Positions 7,433 through 15,999 of a stretch of DNA of 19,021 bases are shown in pieces. The number at the start of each line of letters is the position of its first letter. Within the stretch, counting starts at the first letter, position 1. The notes below the pieces were generated by a model. The model had not been told where the DNA came from. It worked only from the letters and a program-made list of their open reading frames with translations, and made no database searches. The position numbers and the translations under genes were made by a program. Location of the stretch: contig JBNJEM010000073.1 in NCBI GenBank assembly GCA_051745935.1, positions 1 through 19,021 on the forward strand, in the 5' to 3' direction. The DNA comes from JBNJEM01 sp051745935 (GTDB taxonomy: Bacteria > Planctomycetota > Planctomycetia > Pirellulales > Pirellulaceae).

Positions 7433-9814
7433 ATGGTTGCCATGAAATCGATCGAACAGCATCTTCGCGTCAATGGTCACTACTGGACCGCTCTTATCGC
7501 CGCGATCCTCTTGTTCGGGCTCTTACTGGCGAGCCATTATAGTTATCCACTCTTCCATAGCCTCGCTGAGATTTTCAGCATCGTCGTCGCCTGTACGATT
7601 TTCGCGGTGTTCTGGAACGCGCGTCAATTCTTGGATAACGCCTGCTACCTCCTGATTGGGATTGCCTATCTATTCGTGGCGTTCATTGACTTGACGCACA
7701 CGCTCGCTTATGGCGAGATGAATGTTTTCCACGGCTTTGGCAAGGATCTAGGGGTTCAACTGTGGATTATTGCACGCTATGTGGAAAGTCTTTCCTTGCT
7801 CGCGGCACTGTCATTTCTCCGGTTCCGGATTTCTCCAGCCCCCTTGTTTATTGGCTATACGAGCGTCGTGGCCGTGCTCTACGGCGCTGTCTTTTACTGG
7901 AAGGTGTTCCCCTCGTGCTTTGTCAGTGGAACGGGACTCACGACCTTCAAGGTCGTCAGTGAGTACATCATCTGCCTTGTTCTGTTCGCCGCCTTCATCC
8001 TATTGGTTCGCCGGCGTGCCGAGTTCGACAGAACCGTGTTCCGTTTGCTGGCCGCATCCATCCTTGTCACCATCGGCTCGGAAATCGCCTTCACGAGATA
8101 TCGGGAACTGCATGCCGTACCGAATCTGATAGGGCATTACCTCAAGCTTGTCTCGTTTTATTTGGTCTACAGGGCCTTTGTCGAGGTTGGGCTGAAGCAG
8201 CCCTATGCCATCCTTTTTCGTAATCTTCGAAAGGCTAAAGAAGCAGCCGAAGTTGCCAACCGGGCCAAGAGCGATTTCCTGGCGAACATGAGTCACGAAA
8301 TCCGGACACCGATGAATGCCATTATCGGGCTGACCGACTTGATGCTCGATACGCCCATTACTCGTTCGCAACGGGATTACTTGACAATGATTCAGGAGTC
8401 GGGCGATTCACTCCTGACGCTGATCAATGACATATTGGACTTTTCAAAGATAGAAGCAGGCAAGCTGGAGCTGGAGAATGTGCCGTTTAGTTTGCGCGAA
8501 AGAGTAGGAAGTGTCATGAAGACACTCGGCCTGCGCGCGGATGACAATGGCCTTGAATTGGCCTACCGAATCTCTCCTGATTCACCGGATGCGTTGGTTG
8601 GCGATCCGGCTCGGTTGGCCCAGATTCTGGTCAATCTGGTCGGTAATGCCACCAAGTTCACTGACGAAGGCGAAGTCATCCTGGAGATAAACACTGAAAC
8701 GCAAACGGATCGTCGGGCCGTGCTGCACTTTTCAGTCAAGGACACGGGCATGGGCATACCCCAGGAGAAACTTCAAACCATCTTCGACGCGTTTACCCAG
8801 GCGGATGGCTCCAGGGCTCGCAAGCACGAGGGGACTGGTCTGGGGTTGGCGATATCGTCGAGTCTGGTGAAACTCATGGGCGGGCGTATCTGGGTCGAAA
8901 GCGAAGTAGGTGAAGGCAGTACGTTTCATTTCACTGTTGCGTTTCAACTGGCGACGCAAGCGCCCACCGACATTCGCGTCATCGGAACGGAGGCCGTTGA
9001 GGGGACGCGAGTTCTGATTGTTGACGACAACGCGACCAGTCGCGAGATCCTAGAGGAAATGACCCATAATTGGGGCATGCGTCCCACCACTGTGCCAGAT
9101 GCCCATGTGGCAATGGATGCCCTGCGGCGCGCCGTGGAGACAAAGGAACCGTATCGCTTGGTTGTCTCGGATGTCGGGATGCCTGACCTTAACGGATTCT
9201 CTCTCGTGCAATGGATGAGGCAAGGCTCGCGATTGGCAGAGATTCCCGTTATTCTCTTGACATCCGGTGCCCGCCCCGAGGATCTCAATCGCTGCGAAGA
9301 ACTGGGAGTTGCCACGCATCTGATGAAGCCCGTGAAGGAATCCGAGTTCCTGAACGCGATCGGACTGTCCCTTGGAATCCAGGTTCCCGAAACAGCCAGA
9401 AATGAGATGCGTCGCGCGGAGTGGCAGACCGATCTGCCCCAGCTGCGTGTCCTGTTAGCTGAAGACAGTCAGGTGAACCAGAAACTGGCCATCGGCATTC
9501 TCGAAAAGTTCGGGCACTCGGTCACGGTCGCCGGTAACGGCAAGGAGGCCATTGCCGCGTTGTCATCTCAGAAGTTCGACGTGGTGTTGATGGACGTGGA
9601 GATGCCGGACATGGATGGTCTGGAGGCGACCGGCCACATCCGCGCGAAAGAAAAGCAGACCGATGAACATGTCCCGATTATCGCGATGACCGCGCATGCA
9701 CTGAAGGGTGACCGCCAACGTTGTTTGGAAGCGGGCATGGACGGTTATGTGTCCAAGCCGGTCCGCGTCCAGCAGTTGTTGAAAACAATGGAGTCGGTCC
9801 TCCGTATTGAATGA
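7433..9814 (+). CDS. Hybrid sensor histidine kinase, MASE3-like membrane sensor with two receiver domains
   Basis: A 793-residue inner-membrane signalling protein. Residues about 15-235 form a multi-span membrane region of the MASE3 type (LLLASHYSYPLFHSLAEIFS, FIDLTHTLAYGEMNVF), whose ligand is unknown. A short helix leads to the HisKA domain with the phospho-acceptor His288 in MSHEIRTPMN, then HATPase_c with N-box Asn405 (NLVGNATKF), DTGMGIP and GTGLGLAIS. Two receiver domains follow, with predicted phospho-acceptors Asp580 (SDVGMPDLNG) and Asp721 (MDVEMPDMDG). There is no Hpt or output domain, so phosphate must pass to a separate partner. The start could be 7433 or 7442; neither has a strong Shine-Dalgarno. 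No response regulator gene is adjacent, so its target is unknown. Confidence 0.93.
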   Translation: MVAMKSIEQHLRVNGHYWTALIAAILLFGLLLASHYSYPLFHSLAEIFSIVVACTIFAVFWNARQFLDNACYLLIGIAYLFVAFIDLTHTLAYGEMNVFHGFGKDLGVQLWIIARYVESLSLLAALSFLRFRISPAPLFIGYTSVVAVLYGAVFYWKVFPSCFVSGTGLTTFKVVSEYIICLVLFAAFILLVRRRAEFDRTVFRLLAASILVTIGSEIAFTRYRELHAVPNLIGHYLKLVSFYLVYRAFVEVGLKQPYAILFRNLRKAKEAAEVANRAKSDFLANMSHEIRTPMNAIIGLTDLMLDTPITRSQRDYLTMIQESGDSLLTLINDILDFSKIEAGKLELENVPFSLRERVGSVMKTLGLRADDNGLELAYRISPDSPDALVGDPARLAQILVNLVGNATKFTDEGEVILEINTETQTDRRAVLHFSVKDTGMGIPQEKLQTIFDAFTQADGSRARKHEGTGLGLAISSSLVKLMGGRIWVESEVGEGSTFHFTVAFQLATQAPTDIRVIGTEAVEGTRVLIVDDNATSREILEEMTHNWGMRPTTVPDAHVAMDALRRAVETKEPYRLVVSDVGMPDLNGFSLVQWMRQGSRLAEIPVILLTSGARPEDLNRCEELGVATHLMKPVKESEFLNAIGLSLGIQVPETARNEMRRAEWQTDLPQLRVLLAEDSQVNQKLAIGILEKFGHSVTVAGNGKEAIAALSSQKFDVVLMDVEMPDMDGLEATGHIRAKEKQTDEHVPIIAMTAHALKGDRQRCLEAGMDGYVSKPVRVQQLLKTMESVLRIE

Positions 9815-9856
9815 ACAAGAGGCAAACCACGACTGCTAGGCGCGCCGACGCCCCCA

Positions 9857-11296
9857 CTAGTCGGTTCGGGGTGAGGCACCTTGCAACACGAACATGGCTT
9901 CCACGCGGACGTTGCCCCCCAACAAGTCATTTGAGGCGTCGAACGGAGCCGGTAAGTTTGGCTGGCCACGGTCGTCTCCAAAGGCCTCGGGGAGACGCGT
10001 GTCACTCCCTTGGCCCGCACTGTTTGCAAGCTCAGTTGGGTTGGAAGCCTCGTCAGTAGGAACACCGTTCCATGAGGGGGGAAGTTCCAGCCGGCGAGCC
10101 CTCCCCTTGGGGTTTTGCTCTGAATCCTGGGAGGCGGTCGTGCCTTGGACACTAGATTGCCGCAATTGGTCGAAGATGGAGACGTCCTCGCTTCGCAACG
10201 CCATATTGAGTGATAGCCGAGCGAAATGGGATTGATCCCGCTTCATCCGCCGCCACGCTCGATCGAGGGCCCCCGCGGGGGCCTCGACATAGACGATTGT
10301 AGGCGGGCTCGGGGGCTCGTCGCTGGGCCGGTCCTCCAGCTCGCTGCTCGGTTCAAAAAACCGGCTCTCCAACAACGCGCTCTCCAGCGCGGGGTCCACC
10401 GACAGGTTCGCGTCGAACGCGACCCCCGCTTCGTTCAGCACGCGTTCGAAGGCCCCCGTCTTCCAACCGGACGGGGTGATTTTTGCCTCGATCACCAACA
10501 ACAATTCGCGTGAGAGTTGCCCCGGTCCCAGCTCAATTTGCGGATGCGACCCGCCCGATGGGCCGTTCGATTCCGGATCGGGGGAGGTATCGACGTTCGA
10601 GGGGACTGAATCCGCCGCCGTGCCCGACGACGCGAGCTCCGGCGGCTCGACATCAGGCGTCATCTCCTGGAACGCCGACTTTGAGGAGGGGACATCCGGG
10701 GGCGCGGATTGGGCAGTCATCTCCGGAGCCGGTTTTGGAGGTGCCGGGCTCGTTTCCGATTGCTTCCCGTGCTTCGCGGCCCCTTTGCCGCTCGCGTCTA
10801 GAGGTGCTCGGGGCTGCTCAGGTCGCGCCCCCACCGGGTCATCCCCTGAATCGTCCATTCGGCCCTGATCGACTGACGCCACCGAACCTGTATCCGGCCC
10901 GTCGCCCGCATCGTCACGGGGCGAGTCAAGGAAGAAGGCGATCAACAGCGCGGCTGCCGCTGCCGCCACCACTGAGACGCCGAGACACCAGCGCCGCCAG
11001 CGATTTGGCGTTTCATGCCGCGTGGGGCCATCGCGTGACGTTCCGTCCAGCCGAACGCGGCGTGACAGCTGTGTCTGGCGAGCCGCGACGAGCATGCGCG
11101 CCGAAACCTCTTCATCGAGCCCATAGCGGGGCAGGGTTTGCATGGCGCTGCGCACGAATTGCATTTCTCGCAGCGCTTGTTGATGGGCGGGGCTGGTTTG
11201 GAGCAATCGTTCCGCTCGCGCCCGTTCGTCCTGAGTCAGTTCACCGTCCAGGTAGGCACTAATTAGTTCGTCCGTGGACTCATCCCGCTGATTCAT
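9857..11296 (-). CDS. Anti-sigma-factor-like single-pass membrane protein
   Basis: A 479-residue protein. The N-terminus (ELISAYLDGELTQDERARAE, residues 10-29) matches the anti-sigma fold common in planctomycetes, without the His and Cys residues of a zinc-binding version. A single membrane segment (about 103-123, SVVAAAAAALLIAFFL) separates it from a long, acidic, Pro/Ser-rich low-complexity stretch (about 124-250). The C-terminal part (ELLLVIEAKITPSGWKTGAF to IFDQLRQSS) is predicted to be folded and to lie outside the cytoplasm. The usual arrangement is for such a protein to hold an ECF sigma factor at the membrane, but no sigma gene lies directly upstream. The fold is recognisable; the partner is not known. 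A weak GAGGA lies before the ATG. Confidence 0.75.
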   Translation of the reverse strand: MNQRDESTDELISAYLDGELTQDERARAERLLQTSPAHQQALREMQFVRSAMQTLPRYGLDEEVSARMLVAARQTQLSRRVRLDGTSRDGPTRHETPNRWRRWCLGVSVVAAAAAALLIAFFLDSPRDDAGDGPDTGSVASVDQGRMDDSGDDPVGARPEQPRAPLDASGKGAAKHGKQSETSPAPPKPAPEMTAQSAPPDVPSSKSAFQEMTPDVEPPELASSGTAADSVPSNVDTSPDPESNGPSGGSHPQIELGPGQLSRELLLVIEAKITPSGWKTGAFERVLNEAGVAFDANLSVDPALESALLESRFFEPSSELEDRPSDEPPSPPTIVYVEAPAGALDRAWRRMKRDQSHFARLSLNMALRSEDVSIFDQLRQSSVQGTTASQDSEQNPKGRARRLELPPSWNGVPTDEASNPTELANSAGQGSDTRLPEAFGDDRGQPNLPAPFDASNDLLGGNVRVEAMFVLQGASPRTD

Positions 11297-11879
11297 GGAG
11301 CTGTCTATCCTCGTTGTACGCTCGAGTTGAACGTGAGGTCATCCGCCTGGGGGAGACCGGTACCAAGCCAGCGCGACGCGGGGCGCTGCCCGCATCACAT
11401 CCCAGCTGTTTGTCTCTTACCGTTGCCGGTCACCTGAATGGGCGTTCTCGTGCCTTCTCGTGGGATACGGCGGATTTTTGAGCGATCCGCCGCCCGTCCC
11501 AATTGCCCCGTCAAAGCGCCTTACAGGTGGGCGTATCCGTTGGCCGAGTTATATTTCAGGCGGTTTTTTCCGGATGGAACGCTGCCCGACGCAAGCCGTC
11601 CTCCCGTTGGTCGGACTCGCGGCGGAGAAAGTCATCCGCGACCGGTATACTTGGCGCCAGGAGTACAGACTGCCCCGGCTCGCAATCGCTCCGGTTTAGG
11701 CTGAGGCGTGCCTGGACTCGCGGCCCCTGGTTCGAGGCTTGCGGAATTCTTGCAGCCACCCCCTTGCAAATCACACCGGCCCAAGGCTCGCCCCTCGCTG
11801 CTTCCCCACACCTCCCCATCTTGGGACTTCGGCGGAAGGAAGTCAAATGTTTTGCGGGAGGGCTCACCGGACGCCCTGA
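11297..11879. other. 583-bp spacer without a recognised gene, holding repeat copy 2 and a hairpin
   Basis: The spacer lies upstream of the anti-sigma-like gene and downstream of aroH, both leftward. It contains a perfect 8-bp stem, CGGCGGAT (11468-11475) with ATCCGCCG (11485-11492), and the second copy of the interspersed repeat (11550-11649). The open frames here are short, overlap one another and show no family motifs. No trace of an ECF sigma gene could be recognised. Confidence 0.5.
11550..11649 (+). repeat. Interspersed repeat, copy 2
   Basis: The body 11555-11645 (91 bp) runs from TTCAGGCGGT to ATCCGCGACCGG, with TATAT on the left and TATA on the right. It is about 95% identical to copy 1 apart from a 4-base deletion after the first ten bases. 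The deletion breaks the only frame shared by the other two copies, which argues against a coding role. It has the same orientation as copy 1. Confidence 0.85.
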
Positions 11880-12317
11880 CTAGCGCCGGGGGGAATCGGA
11901 CGAGTTCATGTACTGGGCAATCCAGGATTCCAGCTCTTCGTAGTCGACTGGCGGGAGTTTACATAGATCGGGACGCAACTGAATCGCTTCCCGAATATAG
12001 ACGTGGACGATCTCTTTTTGACTTTTCTCGGTGTTCCAATTGACAAGGATGCGAATGCATCTGGGAAGGCTATCTCTCACCGGCACTTCATTGGTGCACA
12101 ACAGAGGAACATCGAGCCAGCCCAGCTGGCGGGCGGCGAGCGCGGGGAATTCGGCGTCCAAATCGGACGTAATACTGAAGATGGCGCTGGCCACGTCGTG
12201 GGGTTCAATGCCGTTGCGTCGAATCATCAGGGCCAGCAATTGACGGGCTCCTCGCAGTATTGCCTCGCGGGAGTTCTCCTCCACCGTGGTCGCGCCTCGT
12301 ACACCTCGACACATCAT
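11880..12317 (-). CDS. aroH: Chorismate mutase, AroH type
   Basis: Converts chorismate to prephenate in the cytoplasm, the branch point to phenylalanine and tyrosine. From ATG at 12317 the protein starts MMCRGVRGATTVEEN, which lines up residue by residue with B. subtilis AroH. The catalytic set is complete: Arg7, Cys74 and Glu77 in PLLCTNEV, Arg89 in RCIRI and Tyr107 in HVYIREAIQLRPDL, one less than in B. subtilis after a one-residue gap. AAGGG lies seven bases before this ATG; an upstream in-frame start at 12362 would add 15 residues without homology, and 12323 is also possible. The product has 145 residues with a C-terminal tail about 18 longer than in B. subtilis. No other aromatic amino-acid gene is nearby. 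Confidence 0.9.
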   Translation of the reverse strand: MMCRGVRGATTVEENSREAILRGARQLLALMIRRNGIEPHDVASAIFSITSDLDAEFPALAARQLGWLDVPLLCTNEVPVRDSLPRCIRILVNWNTEKSQKEIVHVYIREAIQLRPDLCKLPPVDYEELESWIAQYMNSSDSPRR

Positions 12318-13014
12318 GGCCATTCCCTTCGACAACGCAAGATAATCAACGCGATGGGACACTGATCAACATGAGCACCCAAGGTGCCCCGGGACAAGGC
12401 AACAAAAAAGATCCGTACAGTTTACAGCCCCTAACAAAACCATGCAGGTGTTCCGCAATCCCAAGGGGGTTTTTTGAAGCGAGAGCTCGGTTTTGTTAGG
12501 GGCTGTAAAGTGTTGTAAAAGCGCTGTATTAGCGGGTTGGCAACACAAGCGGCGTCACGCGTCGCCCACCTCACGTCCCGGTGTAACCGCCAGGCCCAAA
12601 ATCGTTCGCCCCGCGTTTTGGGTCCCATCTTGGAGCACGATGGATTCTTCCAGCGGCTGGTGGCCCGTGCCCGTGGCGCGGCCTGCGTGCAAGCGTCCGG
12701 CGTGGGGCCAGCGACGGGCCGCTGCTCGTGTGGCTTGGAACCTCGCGTGCCTTGCCAAGCCGTTTGGGGCCGGTTGGCGTGGGCGGTCCGCACACCTGAA
12801 CGTCGGTCAGTCTCCCGAATGTCGGCCGGCATCCCGACTGGTCATAGCCTAGCGTGAATGCCCCGGCCCGTGTAGGCGTGCGAGCGGGCATCCCGCGGCA
12901 TTTTTTTCCAGGGAACGGTTGATCACTAGGGGGCGGAGTGCTAGACTTTCCGGTGGTGAGGCAAACGGGATGGTCGGCACCGGGCTGGCCGTCCCTCGGC
13001 GCGATCCGGGGCTC
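12318..13014. other. About 700 bp between aroH and the 16S promoter without a recognised gene
   Basis: Apart from the 21-bp inverted repeat at 12421-12509, the stretch is GC-rich and has only overlapping, Arg/Pro-rich open frames with no recognisable motifs. A small GCGGG/CCCGC hairpin (12884-12896), inside a weaker AATGCC/GGCATT stem (12857-12902), is followed by seven T residues and could be a rightward terminator that insulates the rRNA unit. No gene that it would terminate is visible. Confidence 0.45.
12421..12509. repeat. Perfect 21-bp inverted repeat with a 47-base loop
   Basis: The left arm 12421-12441 begins TTTACAGCCCCTAAC and ends AAAACC. The right arm 12489-12509 is its exact reverse complement, beginning GGTTTTGTTAGGGG and ending TGTAAA. 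The intervening 47 bases include AAGGGGG followed by six T residues. It lies about 100 bp upstream of the aroH start, possibly in its leader, and 530 bp before the 16S promoter. Arm perfection suggests selection or recent origin. Function unknown: a cruciform or terminator, a recombination site, or the remnant of a small mobile element. Confidence 0.8.
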
Positions 13015-13015
13015 G

Positions 13016-13064
13016 AAAATTTTTTTTGAGAACCTGTTGACACCGGCCTCAGTTTCGTTAGTAT
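13016..13064 (+). promoter_or_regulatory. 16S rRNA promoter with UP-like A/T tract
   Basis: A perfect -35 TTGACA (13037-13042) is followed after 16 bases by TAGTAT (13059-13064) as the likely -10; TATTAC (13062-13067) at 19 bases is the alternative. An A4T8 tract (13016-13027) lies just upstream in the place of an UP element. Distance to the mature 16S start is about 220 bases, normal for an rRNA leader. Confidence 0.7.
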
Positions 13065-13097
13065 TACGTGTTCGAGGTGGCGACGAGCCATCTTAAA

Positions 13098-13112
13098 GTT
13101 CTTTGACAATTT
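13098..13112 (+). promoter_or_regulatory. boxA-like antitermination site in the 16S leader
   Basis: GTTCTTTGACAATTT resembles the E. coli rrn boxA region (GCTCTTTAACAATTT) with two changes. It lies about 30 bases after the expected transcription start. In rRNA leaders boxA recruits NusB/NusE to stop premature termination. Leader hairpins CTCGT/ACGAG (13134-13149) and GATGG/CCATC follow it. Confidence 0.65.
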
Positions 13113-13286
13113 GGCAGAATCTTTTCTGAGAACCTCGTTTTTATACGAGTTATCCAGCGAGAGACCGTGCTATACAAGGCTAGATGCTCCGCCCTCGCGG
13201 CGGGGTGTTCGATGGTTTCAAGCCATCAGTTGGATTGCTCCGAGACTGGCTTTCAACGAGAGTTGAGGGCGAGTTACAAGCATACA

Positions 13287-14823
<1,537 letters not shown>

Positions 14824-14927
14824 ATCAATCGTTGCGTGGTGACACGCACCGGTTAAGGTGGACATGGTTCTCTTGCTACGGAAAAGATCGGCGAGCATTC
14901 GCCAGCTGCCAGATTGAACAAGACAGG

Positions 14928-14964
14928 GCCCGCTCAGTTTAGCCTGACTGAGCGGGCTTTCTTT
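14928..14964 (+). terminator. Rho-independent terminator of the 16S rRNA gene
   Basis: GCCCGCTCAGT (14928-14938) and ACTGAGCGGGC (14947-14957) form a perfect 11-bp stem with an 8-base loop, followed by TTTCTTT. It is a textbook intrinsic terminator about 115 bases after the 16S 3' end and shows that the rRNA transcript ends here. The trailer also holds a TGCGTG/CACGCA hairpin at 14833-14848. Confidence 0.92.
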
Positions 14965-14996
14965 ATGCGCCCACCGGTCACTGAAAGTTACTGAAA

Positions 14997-15023
14997 CGGT
15001 AAAACGGTATGATGTATTTACCG
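14997..15023 (-). terminator. Possible leftward terminator after the Uma2-family gene
   Basis: On the minus strand CGGTAAA and TTTACCG (14997-15003 with 15017-15023) form a 7-bp stem with a 13-base loop, followed by TTTCAGT. It is 20 bases beyond the stop of the Uma2-family gene, which converges on the 16S gene. The T tract is weak. Confidence 0.4.
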
Positions 15024-15042
15024 GACCAACACGTTGGAGGAT

Positions 15043-15711
15043 TTACTTTGAACCCCGGCCCGCCGCCCGCGCGAATAACTCGGCCAACGGCAGCTCGAAG
15101 TCAGGCAGGACGTCGCCGCCGACGAGCGTGCCTTGCTCGTCGATTAAGACGCACTGGTCGGGCGAGGTATACTGTTTCGCCGTACGGGAGGGTGGATCAA
15201 TGTACCATACCAGCCGCACCCCGGCGGTAAAGTAGTCTCGGAGTTTACGCTCCATTTCACCTTCGGTGTTGGTCTCCGAGAGAATTTCAACAGCCAAATC
15301 GGGAACAATTGGCCAGATGGGCTGCTCGGGCAGCTTTCCCGCCGGCAGTCGATCCCAGACAATGAAGCTCACGTCGGGCACGCGAACCTGTCGCGGCAAA
15401 AGCTTGAGCTGCCCGCCCTCGCCAAGCACGAGGCCGAGGTCTTTTTCGCGAACATACGGGGCCAGGATTTCGATCAGCACGGCGGCCAACAGCGATTCGT
15501 ATGTTCCCATCGGTTTGTCCACCAACACGCCGTCGATCAACTCACAAATCCGATTGTGGCGCGACTTCGACCGAAGCACGTCCTCTTCCGTGGCCGTCCC
15601 GAGCGGCGGATTGGCTCGAATTCGCTCCAGTGGAATGCCGCCCAGCTCGCCAACTAGATCAGCGAGCGTCCACTCACCCGGAATGGTTTCGGTACAAGAA
15701 GCCGCGGCCAT
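15043..15711 (-). CDS. Uma2-family protein (DUF820, PD-(D/E)XK nuclease fold)
   Basis: A 222-residue protein. The core has RICELIDGVLVDKPMGTYES, then RVPDVSFIVWDRLP with the conserved PDV motif, then IVPDLAVEILSETNT and EGEMERKLRDYFTAGVRLVWYIDPPSR; the Asp, Glu and Lys pattern matches the catalytic core of the restriction-endonuclease-like fold. The family is common in cyanobacteria and planctomycetes, usually in many copies, and its biological role is unsettled. The start at 15711 is preferred because AAAGGA lies eight bases before it; the ATG at 15720 directly abuts that site. It converges on the 16S gene and has no functional partner beside it. Confidence 0.88.
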   Translation of the reverse strand: MAAASCTETIPGEWTLADLVGELGGIPLERIRANPPLGTATEEDVLRSKSRHNRICELIDGVLVDKPMGTYESLLAAVLIEILAPYVREKDLGLVLGEGGQLKLLPRQVRVPDVSFIVWDRLPAGKLPEQPIWPIVPDLAVEILSETNTEGEMERKLRDYFTAGVRLVWYIDPPSRTAKQYTSPDQCVLIDEQGTLVGGDVLPDFELPLAELFARAAGRGSK

Positions 15712-15999
15712 TGTTTGCATCCTTTAGACAGAAACAAGTACTCACGCCGCCAACCCACCCCGCGCTGACACCATGGCTGGTAGGCAAGTGGCAACTGCTC
15801 GGTGGCGTGGTGGCCCCCCGGAGCGGCCGGATATCCCCTCCCGCATACGACTATATCATGCAATAAATCAAATACTTGTCGATGATGGAGGGGAAACACC
15901 TCAAATGGCGTCGGATCGTGGACCATTGCCACATCACCGTCAGCCGATCCTTGAAGCGGGCACGTGCCGTAGTTCCCCGCCGTAGCTTCTTTTGCTCGA

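Noticed and set aside
12421..12509. Integron attC site
   Set aside because: The arms contain CCCTAAC and GTTAGGG, near the attC core words but failing the RYYYAAC/GTTRRRY pattern. The stem is perfect, whereas attC stems carry unpaired extra bases, and there is no integrase or cassette array.
12431..12832. Leftward 133-residue frame between aroH and 16S
   Set aside because: Arg/Pro-rich composition, overlapped by several equally long frames on both strands, and ending inside the inverted repeat; no evidence of coding.
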